Origin: Christiangramia aestuarii
GTDB lineage: Bacteria; Bacteroidota; Bacteroidia; Flavobacteriales; Flavobacteriaceae
Assembly (NCBI RefSeq): GCF_009735585.1
Contig: NZ_VJVW01000005.1
Span: forward strand, 180,648 to 244,647
Reading direction: 5' to 3'
DNA: 64,000 nucleotides
The stretch's first letter is position 1, and every line of letters begins with the position of its first letter. The position numbers and the translations under genes were made by a program. This document shows positions 15,520 through 24,774 of the stretch, piece after piece. The notes beneath the pieces were generated by a model. That model ran no database searches and was not told the origin of the DNA. It saw nothing but the letters and a program-made list of their open reading frames with translations.

Positions 15520-18500
15520 TCCTTTTGGCCACTGTCCTTTCATTGGTTACGATCTTAAGTACATAGACCGCCTCCTGTAAATAACCTATCTGCATCGCAT
15601 ATTCAAGGTCGGTTGGCTCAAAGTCTTTGGCCGTGATGAATCTTCCACGATGGTCGAATACCTCTACCCGCTCTATTTTTTCACCGGTTGGAACCGAAAT
15701 TTTAAAATTACCGGTATTCGGATTGGGATACACGAATATATATTCGAATTCTTCCACAATCTCTTCACATATACCCTCGGCAGCTATGATAGTGACTGTA
15801 GCCGTAGCAGTGCTTACGTTTCCATTGGTATCTTCTGCGGTCACCTGTACCTGGTTCTCACCAACATTCTTACAACTAAATTCCGTGCGGCTTAGGGTAT
15901 AAATTATCTCCGCATCACAATTATCGAAAGAGCCATTATCTATATTTCCCAAAGAGATCGAAGCCATTCCTTCTGTATTTAGCTGCAGGCTTATATCTTT
16001 CAGTCTTAGTTCAGGCGGAGTATTATCTTCCAGATATACGAAAAAGGAACAGCTTTTTCTGCCGTTTTCATTCTCCACAAATAAACTCACCTCAGTTTCG
16101 GCCACTGAAATAATTGTTCCGGGAGCAGGCTGCTGACTTACTACCAGGCCTTCTCCATTGTTAACCTCTGCTTCATCGGTAAAATCTGGCAGGATGAAGG
16201 AGCAGTTCGCGTCGTATTCGAATTCCTTATTCCCAGGACAGTTTATCATCAATTCATCTTCCCTTACTATATCCAACTGGAAACTACAGCGGGTGGAGTT
16301 CCCAAGATCATCATTTACTTCAAAACTTATCTCCAGGTCATCGCTCACGGGAGTGCCCGGAGCAGGTACCTGCACAATTTCCACCTGACTGCAGGTAGCA
16401 TCAACGATTAGTTCATCTCTGTAATCTGGCAGACTTATTTGTTCACTTCCTGCCAGGCTCAGCATTATATCTCCGGGACAGGTTATCTCAAGTTCACTAA
16501 CCGGAATAAGATTGATAGCACAATTCTCGGTTTGACCATTAAAGCTTGCGGTAATATTTATATAAAGATCTGAATTAAGATCCAGTACAGAACCCGCTTC
16601 AATAGACTGACTGATCTCGGCATCGGCAGGACTGAAATCCAGGATTTCCGAAAACGGGGGAACTATATATTCGCAATTTTCATTAGGATAGATCTCATAT
16701 TCGCCGGGGCAGTTCAGGATAATTTCTCCCTGGGCGACCTCAACAATGTTTACGGTAAAAAGACAGGTAGCAGATCTGCCAGAATCATCGGTCGCCCTCA
16801 CTCTCACATCGGTAGTTTCGGTAATAGGAGTTCCCGGTTCGGGATCCTGGGTGATCGCCAGATCCTGGTCGCAATTATCGGTTAATTCAAAATCATCACG
16901 GAAATCTTCCATGGTCCAATTACCCCCTTCAGGAATTTCTATTTCTATATTCCTATTCACGCAGTCGGTGAACTGAGGGGCTGTCTCATCAACTAGGGGA
17001 ACATCAAATTCACAAATCCCCATAAGTTCGTCACCGTCATAAACTTCCAGGCTAACCTGCAGCAGGTCATCTCCCTTGATATAGTTCTGAAGCACCCTAA
17101 ACTCGGTAAAGTTCTGCGGATTCGTGATCTGGTCCCGGTAATCGGGTATCTCGTATTCGCAATTCGCTCCCTTGGTAATAGGTTGAAAACTGTCTTCTGC
17201 AGGACAATCAAAAGTTGGCTCCGGTGTAGCTTCCTGAATGATTTCTACGGTAAAACTACAGGGTTCAGAAATATTACCGGCCTCATCTGTCACGGTAATA
17301 GTCACTACCTGGTCTTCATTAATTGGAGTTCCGGGTGCCGGAGTCTGTACTGGAATTAAACCAGTACTGCAGTTATCTGCTACTGTAACCTGAGAAGTAT
17401 AATCATTTAGAATATGATTTTCTCCCTCCTGGATGGTAAAGGAAAGATTATCAGTTGGGCAATTTGAAATTGTCGGGGAAAGATCGTCAATTAGATCAAC
17501 ATTAAAACTGCATACATCTACTAACTCTCCCCCTTCTCCATCATATACCTGTAGGGTAACACTAACGGAGTTTTCATTTTCAGAATAGGTTTGCACCAAA
17601 TATGGCTCAGCATCAAAATTTTGTGGGTTTAAAATTTCATATTCCGGAACGCTTACGGAACAATTCTCACCATAATACAACGGCTCTAATTCACTTTCTA
17701 CGGGACAATCAAAAGTTGGCTCCGGTGCAGCTTCCTGAATGATTTCCACGGTAAAACTACAGGGTTCAGAAATATTACCGGCCTCATCTGTCACAGTAAT
17801 CGTCACTACCTGGTCTTCATTAATTGGAGTTCCGGGTGCAGGAGTTTGAACCGGGTTCAAACCATTGCTACAGTTATCTGTTACTGTAACCTGAGAAGCA
17901 TAATCATTTAGAATATGATTTTCTCCCTCCTGGATGGTAAAAGAAGGATTCTCAGTTAGGCAACTTGTAAATACAGGATCTTCATTATCACTGACTATAA
18001 TATCGAAACTACAGGTAACTGGTCCATTTACACCATCATCTGCCTCGTAGATTATCGTCGTAATCCCTACCGGGAATTCGTCACCGGAATTTAAACCTGA
18101 GCCATCAGTTCGAGTGGGAGTTATAGATCCGCTATCGTCGGTAACAACTGGGGTGGCAAAAGTAACTACTGCAGCACATTGACCGGTATCATTATTTTTA
18201 GGAATATCGGCTGGACAATTTTCAAATTCGGGTGGAGTATCTTCAGGGTCTTCCCCTTCAACAGTAATGCTTAACCTACAACTAGATTTATTTCCAAAAC
18301 CATCTGTCGCTTCAAAATCAACATAATTCTCACCAATGGGAAATTGACTACCGGAGGACAATCCCGAAATGCGTTGCACAGAAACACCACAGGCATCAGT
18401 AGCAGTGGCGGTGGCATAGTTTACAATCGCAAAATCATTACCTGTCTGGGCCTGGACGGTGATATCTGCTGGACAGGTAATTTCAGGTTTAGTGATATCA

Positions 18501-19588
18501 AAAGCAGGGGTTCTTTCATATATTTCAAGATCGAATTCCAGTCGAGAAGGAATATAAGCCCCGAAAAAGTTTACCCCGAAGATTTCGGAATTATCAACAT
18601 ACATTCGGTCACATTGATTAAAAGTTATATCCAAAGGAAAATCAATTTTATCGACGAATGTTTTGACCAAAACTTGATTGGCATCAAAAATTTTGACCAC
18701 AAAATCCTCGTTGTTAATCCCGTCCCTTACTTCTCTTGCCACAGCCAGAAGATCAATTGACTCGTAATTGATAAAGTCATTAAAATCAACTCTATCTGCA
18801 TATTCTAAAACATGCAGATAATCAAAACTATCTACGGCAATAGATGCAGGAGATTGTAAATTGGAAATACTTTTTATAAGATTCAAATTAGAATCCAGCA
18901 TCAAAAGCCTACCATCTCCCTGACTTACAAAGACCCTTTTTTGGGAATCCACAGCAACTCTATATGGTTGGGATATATCTGTATCGTTAGTTAGGATACT
19001 TCCATCTGTTTTGTAGACTCTCAACCTGCTTAACTCATCGTTTTCACATCCTGAATTTGCCTGATTATACTCTGCTACATACAAATTATTATCTGAGTCG
19101 AATTCGATACCGATGGGCCTATAAAAAGAGGTCAATTGAATTTTGCTACTTAACAACTGACCATTTTGATCAAAGGCTTTAATCTTTCCATTGTCACTGC
19201 AGCTGCCCTGTGCAAGATAGTCTGCCACATAAATAATATCGTTATTATCAACGGCCAGGTCAACAGGATTATCGAGTTGATTAGCTGGAATAATAGTAGA
19301 AATAAGATTCCCGTCTGAATCCCTTTTCTGTACACCATTACCGAAAGACAAGGTATATACATTCCCTTTAGAATCTGTGGCAATAGAAATAGTGATATCC
19401 TCCACATTAAGGTCTGTAGCAGAAACCGTAGGAAGATCTACCTTATCCTGCCAGATATAACTGGGTACAATATCGGCTGGATCCTGCCCAAAAACGGCTG
19501 GAATAAAACCTAAAAGAAATAAAATGAAAGTGCAGGCCCTCTTAGTGGAAGCGCCTTTAAAAACAGGAATATCGGCTGCACTTATCAA
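15503..19588 (-). CDS. Secreted HYR-repeat protein with beta-propeller and T9SS sorting domain
   Basis: This 1361-residue protein starts with a signal peptide (core FILFLLGFIPAVFG). Residues about 45-370 contain NHL-like propeller repeats (for example NNDIIYVADYL and FDSDNNLYVAEYN). About 370-1280 is a chain of HYR/immunoglobulin-like modules, each opening with a CPxDI- or NCP-type motif. The last 75 or so residues (VYPNPNTGNFKI, then a late KRIIYKY) form a type A T9SS sorting domain, so the protein is expected on the cell surface or outside. An adhesive or matrix role is inferred. The start is TTG at 19588 because no in-frame ATG lies near the signal peptide. Two modules are near-identical (17203-17961). 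Confidence 0.88.
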   Translation of the reverse strand: MISAADIPVFKGASTKRACTFILFLLGFIPAVFGQDPADIVPSYIWQDKVDLPTVSATDLNVEDITISIATDSKGNVYTLSFGNGVQKRDSDGNLISTIIPANQLDNPVDLAVDNNDIIYVADYLAQGSCSDNGKIKAFDQNGQLLSSKIQLTSFYRPIGIEFDSDNNLYVAEYNQANSGCENDELSRLRVYKTDGSILTNDTDISQPYRVAVDSQKRVFVSQGDGRLLMLDSNLNLIKSISNLQSPASIAVDSFDYLHVLEYADRVDFNDFINYESIDLLAVAREVRDGINNEDFVVKIFDANQVLVKTFVDKIDFPLDITFNQCDRMYVDNSEIFGVNFFGAYIPSRLEFDLEIYERTPAFDITKPEITCPADITVQAQTGNDFAIVNYATATATDACGVSVQRISGLSSGSQFPIGENYVDFEATDGFGNKSSCRLSITVEGEDPEDTPPEFENCPADIPKNNDTGQCAAVVTFATPVVTDDSGSITPTRTDGSGLNSGDEFPVGITTIIYEADDGVNGPVTCSFDIIVSDNEDPVFTSCLTENPSFTIQEGENHILNDYASQVTVTDNCSNGLNPVQTPAPGTPINEDQVVTITVTDEAGNISEPCSFTVEIIQEAAPEPTFDCPVESELEPLYYGENCSVSVPEYEILNPQNFDAEPYLVQTYSENENSVSVTLQVYDGEGGELVDVCSFNVDLIDDLSPTISNCPTDNLSFTIQEGENHILNDYTSQVTVADNCSTGLIPVQTPAPGTPINEDQVVTITVTDEAGNISEPCSFTVEIIQEATPEPTFDCPAEDSFQPITKGANCEYEIPDYRDQITNPQNFTEFRVLQNYIKGDDLLQVSLEVYDGDELMGICEFDVPLVDETAPQFTDCVNRNIEIEIPEGGNWTMEDFRDDFELTDNCDQDLAITQDPEPGTPITETTDVRVRATDDSGRSATCLFTVNIVEVAQGEIILNCPGEYEIYPNENCEYIVPPFSEILDFSPADAEISQSIEAGSVLDLNSDLYINITASFNGQTENCAINLIPVSELEITCPGDIMLSLAGSEQISLPDYRDELIVDATCSQVEIVQVPAPGTPVSDDLEISFEVNDDLGNSTRCSFQLDIVREDELMINCPGNKEFEYDANCSFILPDFTDEAEVNNGEGLVVSQQPAPGTIISVAETEVSLFVENENGRKSCSFFVYLEDNTPPELRLKDISLQLNTEGMASISLGNIDNGSFDNCDAEIIYTLSRTEFSCKNVGENQVQVTAEDTNGNVSTATATVTIIAAEGICEEIVEEFEYIFVYPNPNTGNFKISVPTGEKIERVEVFDHRGRFITAKDFEPTDLEYAMQIGYLQEAVYVLKIVTNERTVAKRIIYKY
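17203..17961. repeat. Direct intragenic duplication in the HYR gene
   Basis: About 258 bp at 17203-17460 recurs at 17704-17961, offset by 501 bp (167 codons), with only scattered differences. Both copies encode the module with ENHILNDY, PAPGTPINEDQV and DEAGNISEPCSF. The high identity points to recent duplication or gene conversion. Confidence 0.9.
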
Positions 19589-19732
19589 GTTAGGGCATAT
19601 TGAGTGAATGCCATAAAGATAAGTATTGTAGGAAAACCGATCTTAAATTTATGCTAAGATTACAATAATAGGTTCAGTGCTGAAACTGGAAGATTTACCG
19701 GGAAAAGATTCAACCTCAGGATCGAGATATTT

Positions 19733-19765
19733 TACTGCATCATGGCGATTAACCATGATGCAGTA
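19733..19765. promoter_or_regulatory. Perfect 13-bp palindrome
   Basis: TACTGCATCATGG (19733-19745) is perfectly inverted at 19753-19765 around a 7-nt spacer. It lies 24 nt after the rprY-like gene and about 145 nt before the HYR gene start. No T run follows on either strand, so it is not a classic intrinsic terminator. It could be an RNA 3'-end hairpin or an operator. Confidence 0.75.
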
Positions 19766-19789
19766 CATCCCGGAAACTGAATTTATATA

Positions 19790-20512
19790 TTATGCTTCGG
19801 TCTCTTCTTTGTTTTTCACAACAAGCCTGAAACCTTCACCGTGAATATTCAGTATCTCCACGTTCTCGTCCTTTTTAAGGTATTTTCTAAGCTTGGCGAT
19901 ATAAACATCCATACTTCTGGAGGTAAAATAGTTGTCGTCTCTCCAGATCTTGGTTAGCGCCAGTTCTCTAGGCATTAAGTCGTTCTCGTGTAAGGCAAGC
20001 AATCTAAGCAGTTCGTTTTCCTTGGGAGAAAGCTTTTGTGGCTCCTCATCTCTGAAAGTAAGGAATCTTAACTTCGAGTTCAGGTGAAAATCACCGATCT
20101 CAAATTCAAATTGCTTGGAATCTGCCACGCTATCTGTAGCTTTACGCTGCATGATCGCCTTGATCTTCATTAAAAGTACTTCGCTGTCGAAAGGCTTGTT
20201 AAGGTAATCATCTGCCCCAACTTTATAACCTTTCAATACATCCTCTTTCATCGCTTTGGCGGTAAGGAAGATGATCGGGATTTCCTCGTTCTTGTCACGA
20301 ATCTCTTTGGCTAAAGTGAATCCGTCCTTGTAAGGCATCATTACATCCAGGATACAAAGATCGAAATCGTCTTTTTTGAACTTCTCGAACCCTTCCATTC
20401 CGTTTTTGGCGTGAGTTACCTCATAATCGTTCATTGCGAGGTAATCTTTCAGGACGGTTCCGAAGTTCGGATCATCCTCTACTAGTAAAATTTTCTTGTT
20501 TTCAGTTTCCAT
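19790..20512 (-). CDS. rprY: OmpR-family response regulator (RprY-like)
   Basis: This 240-residue transcription factor has a receiver domain with EDD at 12-14, the phosphate-accepting Asp at 56 in CILDVMMP, and Lys in DDYLNKPF. Residues about 135-235 form a winged-helix DNA-binding domain; LSPKENELLRLL and YFTSRSMDVYIAKLRKYL match the OmpR/PhoB type. It lies 3 nt after the kinase gene and forms a pair with it. The symbol follows similarity to RprY of Bacteroides and Porphyromonas, where the pair is linked to oxidative and envelope stress. The regulon here is unknown. Confidence 0.92.
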   Translation of the reverse strand: METENKKILLVEDDPNFGTVLKDYLAMNDYEVTHAKNGMEGFEKFKKDDFDLCILDVMMPYKDGFTLAKEIRDKNEEIPIIFLTAKAMKEDVLKGYKVGADDYLNKPFDSEVLLMKIKAIMQRKATDSVADSKQFEFEIGDFHLNSKLRFLTFRDEEPQKLSPKENELLRLLALHENDLMPRELALTKIWRDDNYFTSRSMDVYIAKLRKYLKKDENVEILNIHGEGFRLVVKNKEETEA

Positions 20513-20515
20513 GTA

Positions 20516-22093
20516 TTAAGATATTAGTGGTAGTTTAATTATAAAGGTACTTCCTTTTCCTTTTTCGCTGCTAACCCTGATCTCCCCGTGATGATCTTCT
20601 ATGATCTGCCTTGCGTAAGCAAGTCCCAGGCCGTGCCCCTTCACATTATGGATATCGCCGGTATGCTCGCGATAGAATTTTTCAAATATTTTCTTTTGGA
20701 CCAGTTTGCTCATTCCAACCCCCTGGTCCCTTATTTCACAATAGATATAGTTCTTAACGTTCGTTGTATAGATATCGATCTTTGGCGCATCTTCAGAATA
20801 TTTGATCGCATTGTCCAGGATGTTCACGATCACATTGGTAAAGTGGTCCTGGTTGGCCAGTATCGAGGATCTTAAGGCGCCAAAATGGGTTTGAATATAT
20901 CCACCACGATCCTCCACGATCAGTTCTACATGCGACACTGCATCATGAATGATATCGTGCAACTGATGTCTTTCTTTCTTGAGGTCAAGTTCGTTCTTCT
21001 CCAGTTTCGAGATTCGCAACACATTTTCAACCTGCGCGTGCATTCTCTTGTTTTCGTCCCTAATCATTTGCAGGTAACGGGAAACCTTGGACTCATCGGC
21101 AATGACCTTTGGGTTCTTAATGGCATCCAGCGCCAGGTTGATCGTGGCGATAGGAGTTTTGAACTCGTGGGTCATGTTATTTATAAAGTCAGTTTTTATC
21201 TGCGATATCTGTCTTTGTTTGATCAGCTGTGAAAGCGCACTGGAATATGCGATCACGATGATCAGGGTGAAAATGATCGAAAGACAGGCCATTAAAATCA
21301 CCGATGAAAGGACTGCTTCCTTCTTATTAGTAAAGTTAACCAATAATTGGTAACTACTATTCCCGGCCCTATCGGTGAACAAAGGTACCGCGTAGGTGGC
21401 GGGATGATCCAGACTAAAATTTTCTGAATGCAGGTTCGTGGCAATCGAATTATTATAGATCCCGAATTCGAATTGAGTCTTTAGATCTCTTTCTTTAAGC
21501 TCATCTTCCAGCAATTCTGAAATGGTCTCTTCAGAAACCCTCTTATGCACCGGAAGTCTTACTACCAGTTCAGAAATGGCCGAACGCAGGATATCCTTTT
21601 CAACCTCCTCCATCCGGGAAATACGTTCTATATGTTCAATTCGTTGCCTCGCACTTAAGTTGTCACCATCCAACTGATTGTTTCTTACAATATCGGTCAC
21701 CCTTTTATTGATCATTTTGGTGAACTGAATACTATCCTGGGCGAACTGTAAAAAACCCGATGAGACCTTATAATCTTCCTCTAAAACAGTTTCAGAATTA
21801 TAATATGTCTCATTTCTGCTTTCATCCCTGTTGGAATAAAAATATTCGGTTAAGGTTCTATCACTAAGTCTGCTATTAATGCTATCGGGATTCTTGAACT
21901 GGAAGTAATATTTTTCAAATTCCTGTTTCTGAATCTCATCTGCGACATTAATCAATACCTGTTTAGCATTGTAAGAAAACTGCTCCTCACGGTCATCAAT
22001 TGTGCTTTTAATCCAATATCCCTGAACGAAAATAATACCGATAAGTGACAGGCTCATTAGGGCAACGAGAAGGACAAAAAGCTTCTTATTCAT
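20516..22093 (-). CDS. rprX: Sensor histidine kinase (RprX-like)
   Basis: This 525-residue inner-membrane kinase has a membrane helix at about 5-27, a periplasmic sensor of about 220 residues and a second helix at about 262-285. Next come the phosphorylated His in MTHEFKTPIATI (near 309) and an HATPase domain with N box (NILDNAIKYS), GVGM and GHGLGLAYARQI. The partner regulator starts 3 nt after its stop. A TAnnTTTG box ends 6 nt before the ATG, which suggests an essentially leaderless mRNA, and a large palindrome sits just upstream. Confidence 0.92.
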   Translation of the reverse strand: MNKKLFVLLVALMSLSLIGIIFVQGYWIKSTIDDREEQFSYNAKQVLINVADEIQKQEFEKYYFQFKNPDSINSRLSDRTLTEYFYSNRDESRNETYYNSETVLEEDYKVSSGFLQFAQDSIQFTKMINKRVTDIVRNNQLDGDNLSARQRIEHIERISRMEEVEKDILRSAISELVVRLPVHKRVSEETISELLEDELKERDLKTQFEFGIYNNSIATNLHSENFSLDHPATYAVPLFTDRAGNSSYQLLVNFTNKKEAVLSSVILMACLSIIFTLIIVIAYSSALSQLIKQRQISQIKTDFINNMTHEFKTPIATINLALDAIKNPKVIADESKVSRYLQMIRDENKRMHAQVENVLRISKLEKNELDLKKERHQLHDIIHDAVSHVELIVEDRGGYIQTHFGALRSSILANQDHFTNVIVNILDNAIKYSEDAPKIDIYTTNVKNYIYCEIRDQGVGMSKLVQKKIFEKFYREHTGDIHNVKGHGLGLAYARQIIEDHHGEIRVSSEKGKGSTFIIKLPLIS

Positions 22094-22098
22094 GCGGT

Positions 22099-22106
22099 CA
22101 AAAGTA
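22099..22106 (-). promoter_or_regulatory. -7 promoter box of rprX
   Basis: TACTTTTG read on the minus strand (22106-22099). Transcription would start only a few bases later, at or next to the ATG at 22093. No TTG lies at the standard -33 distance. Confidence 0.55.
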
Positions 22107-22111
22107 ATATT

Positions 22112-22149
22112 TTAACATTTAGAGGTTAAAGTGTTTAACCAAATGTTAA
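22112..22149. promoter_or_regulatory. Long palindrome between coaE and rprX
   Basis: TTAACATTT (22112-22120) pairs with AAATGTTAA (22141-22149), and inside it GGTTAAA (22124-22130) pairs with TTTAACC (22134-22140) around a GTG loop. That gives 16 pairs with a single AGA bulge. It sits 8 nt after the coaE stop and just upstream of the rprX -7 box. It could end the coaE transcript, act as an operator, or both. Confidence 0.7.
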
Positions 22150-22157
22150 CAGAACTT

Positions 22158-22751
22158 CTAAGAATTTTTGCCTGCTTTTAAGATTTCGAAGTGAATATGT
22201 TCAACCTGTTGTTTGGTATGCTCCAGATCCTCGTTATTTATTATGAAATCGGCGAGTTTGGATTTCTTTTCATCGCTCCACTGGTTGTTCATTCGCTGCT
22301 GAATTTCCTCTTTGGAGCTATTATCTCTTTTCTTAAGTCTATCTATTCTTAACTTTTGTGGAGCTTTTACCAGGATGCTAAAATCACATTTTTTATATCC
22401 GCCGGTTTCAAAAAGAATGGCCGCTTCATAGATCACATATTCTGAAGATTGCTTCCGGTGCCATTGTTCAAAATCTCTGGCCACTGCAGGATGAATGATC
22501 TGGTTTAGTTTAGCCAGCATTTCCTGGTCATTGAATACTTTTGAGGCGATGAATTTACGTTCCGGCTGGTTGTCCTTGTATGCCTTTTCCCCGAAAAGGC
22601 CTATGATCTTTTCCCGTATTTCTTCGGAAGTTGACATCAGCCTTTTCCCTGCCTCATCAGCTATATAAACCGGTATGCCCATTTCTTTGAAAAATCCGGC
22701 TACGGTGGTCTTCCCGCTGCCTATCCCGCCAGTGAGTCCAACTATTTTCAT
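22158..22751 (-). CDS. coaE: Dephospho-CoA kinase
   Basis: This 197-residue enzyme phosphorylates dephospho-CoA, the last step of coenzyme A synthesis. The P-loop GLTGGIGSGKTT opens the protein, followed by YIADEAGKRLM, the IIHPAVARDFEQW stretch and VIYEAAILFETG, all CoaE hallmarks. It overlaps the stop of the YbbR-domain gene by 4 nt, so it is translationally coupled to it. Another CoA gene, coaBC, lies about 6 kb upstream on the same strand. Confidence 0.95.
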   Translation of the reverse strand: MKIVGLTGGIGSGKTTVAGFFKEMGIPVYIADEAGKRLMSTSEEIREKIIGLFGEKAYKDNQPERKFIASKVFNDQEMLAKLNQIIHPAVARDFEQWHRKQSSEYVIYEAAILFETGGYKKCDFSILVKAPQKLRIDRLKKRDNSSKEEIQQRMNNQWSDEKKSKLADFIINNEDLEHTKQQVEHIHFEILKAGKNS

Positions 22752-23695
22752 CTTTTGATCACGAATTGAATGCGGCGCTCGTTCAGCCTTACGTTATTTA
22801 CAAAATCGGGCTTTTCCACGATCTGGGCGATCATATAATCGTCTCCTTTCTTGATGTCCTTATAATTGCAAATCACCCTGAAGTCGGCAGAGCTTACGCT
22901 CTCGAACTGCTGCAGGTTCACTTGGTAATAGACGATTACGGTTTTAGGAAAGTAAGCCAGGTTAAGGTCATCTGGTACATTGATCACCTCCACGGCAATT
23001 TCGGCACTACCCTCGGTGAACTTTTCAACTTCTTGGAAATATTTTACGGTATTCTCGTAGAAGCTCAATTCTCCCAGGCTGGAAGTATCAAGGCCTACCT
23101 GTCCGTTAAGATCATTATTCACCTTATTCAATTTAATAGACCTAGTAGGCACACTGGTAAGACTGTCGATGATCTCCTCGGGACCGCTAACTTTTACTGA
23201 ATCTGGTTGCAGTTTTATCGGCTCATCGGCCGAAAATCCTACGGCGTAGCTCACCTCAATCCTGGGCTCTACCTTAAGCATCTTCTCTTTTTTGAACTGA
23301 AATGGCACCACGATCTCTTCCTGCACAATCAGGGAGTTTTCAAAATCTATCTTCAATTGCTGCTCGATATCCGAAAGATGGTTCTGCAGGGAATAAACCA
23401 GCTTACCATCATTTTCCCGGGCTTGGGAGAGATCTACTTCCAGCCTGGGATTAAAAAATTTATAGTAATATATGCTGAAACCATTATCCTGTAACTGCAG
23501 GTCCACATGGTCTGGCCTGTCTTCAGAAATACTCTTATCCAGCGGGGTGTTTATGTAACTAACCGGAATCTCTATCACCTGCGTATAGGTTTTGGAAAAC
23601 TGGACCAGTATCCAGACCACTGCAGAAAAGACCAGGAAGAAACTGAAGGTCTTCACACTGGATTTTTTAAATCTTGGTTTTTTACGCAGCTCCAT
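22748..23695 (-). CDS. YbbR-domain (CdaR-like) membrane-anchored protein
   Basis: This 315-residue protein has one N-terminal membrane helix (about 15-32) after a basic stretch, then an extracytoplasmic beta-rich part with at least two YbbR-like repeats; PDSVKVSGPEEIIDSL is the clearest family motif. In Firmicutes CdaR/YbbR regulates diadenylate cyclase, but no cyclase gene is adjacent here, so I do not transfer that role. It overlaps its upstream and downstream neighbours (14 and 4 nt), forming a tight operon with the glycosyltransferase and coaE. Confidence 0.85.
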   Translation of the reverse strand: MELRKKPRFKKSSVKTFSFFLVFSAVVWILVQFSKTYTQVIEIPVSYINTPLDKSISEDRPDHVDLQLQDNGFSIYYYKFFNPRLEVDLSQARENDGKLVYSLQNHLSDIEQQLKIDFENSLIVQEEIVVPFQFKKEKMLKVEPRIEVSYAVGFSADEPIKLQPDSVKVSGPEEIIDSLTSVPTRSIKLNKVNNDLNGQVGLDTSSLGELSFYENTVKYFQEVEKFTEGSAEIAVEVINVPDDLNLAYFPKTVIVYYQVNLQQFESVSSADFRVICNYKDIKKGDDYMIAQIVEKPDFVNNVRLNERRIQFVIKR

Positions 23696-24698
23696 CTTTT
23701 TTGAAAAATAGTTGTGGAAATTCCTTTTCGGGATTTTTGTTCAGTAAACCGGTCTTGATGGTGGAGTTTAAAAATCCTAATCCGTAACCCGTAAACTGGA
23801 CCATCGCAGCCCTTATCGCGAGTATACCAATATAAATACTTTTATTTTTTATCGCTGCATCCAAGGCAATAATTAGGAAATAAATAAGGTACCCCCCCAG
23901 GAAGAAGCTTTCGCCGGCAATTGCCAACAAAATTGAAATAAGAAATCCAAGAATAAAAAAGCTGGGGAACCAGTAGGTGATCCTGGCCGATCCCGGGTGC
24001 CATTTATTAAGAATAGGCCTTACCATCCCGAATTTCTTGACCTGAAGATAGAACTTGCTCCAGTCTATCCGGCGTTTATGAAATACCTTTGCTCCAGGAA
24101 TAAGACAGATCCTAAACCCTGATTTTTTCAGTCTAAGACTTAGGTCGGGATCCTCTCCGGGGTGAATCTGCCCGAAACCTTTACTTGCCTCAAAAGCCCT
24201 GCGGCTAAGACCCATATTAAAACTACGGGGCTGGAACTCATCCACCGCCTTTTTTCCACCCCTAATTCCGCCAGTGGTAAAAAAAGAGGTCATGGTATAA
24301 TCTATAGCCTTCTGAATATCACTAAAGGATTCATGAGCCGCATCTGGGCCACCAAAACAGTCACATGGCCTCTCAGAAAGAAAAGCATGCACCTCCCTGA
24401 GGTAATTTTCGGGAAGGATGACATCAGAATCCAGGATGAGAAAATAATCTGCCCTGGCCTTTTTCATTCCGAAATTACGAGAATCCCCGGGGCCGGAATT
24501 GCTTTTATAGTAATAACTGATATTGAGATCTTCAGAAAATTTCTTAACCTCCTTATCTGCCCTTATACTTGAACCATCTTCCACGATCACCACTTCAAAG
24601 GAAACCTTGGAAATGATCTTCCTCATACTTTCCAGCAACTCCCTGATCTCGTCGGGGCGATTATATACCGGAACAATAAAGGAATACTCTGGTTGCAT
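23682..24698 (-). CDS. Family 2 glycosyltransferase, membrane-associated
   Basis: This 338-residue protein has a GT-A fold: FIVPVYNRPDEIRELL at the N-terminus, IVEDGSS, the nucleotide-sugar stretch NSGPGDSRNFGM and the DxD-like LILDSDVIL. A later GEDPDLSLRLKKSGF block matches the acceptor region. Two or three hydrophobic helices near the C-terminus (about 245-300) anchor it in the inner membrane. It probably builds a surface glycan or glycolipid; the substrate is unknown. Its 3' end overlaps the YbbR gene by 14 nt. Confidence 0.9.
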   Translation of the reverse strand: MQPEYSFIVPVYNRPDEIRELLESMRKIISKVSFEVVIVEDGSSIRADKEVKKFSEDLNISYYYKSNSGPGDSRNFGMKKARADYFLILDSDVILPENYLREVHAFLSERPCDCFGGPDAAHESFSDIQKAIDYTMTSFFTTGGIRGGKKAVDEFQPRSFNMGLSRRAFEASKGFGQIHPGEDPDLSLRLKKSGFRICLIPGAKVFHKRRIDWSKFYLQVKKFGMVRPILNKWHPGSARITYWFPSFFILGFLISILLAIAGESFFLGGYLIYFLIIALDAAIKNKSIYIGILAIRAAMVQFTGYGLGFLNSTIKTGLLNKNPEKEFPQLFFKKDGAA

Positions 24699-24774
24699 GT
24701 AATGGTTTCAAAATAATACTGCCGAAAACCCTCCTTCAAAGAAGTAGCTTTCGGCAGCATAAGTTTATTAATTT

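Noticed and set aside
18344..18760. 138-codon plus-strand frame inside the HYR gene
   Set aside because: It lies wholly opposite propeller/HYR coding sequence and shows no protein-like features.
22748..23695. Cyclic di-AMP control by the YbbR protein
   Set aside because: No diadenylate cyclase (CdaA) or GlmM gene is adjacent, so the Firmicutes role is not transferred.
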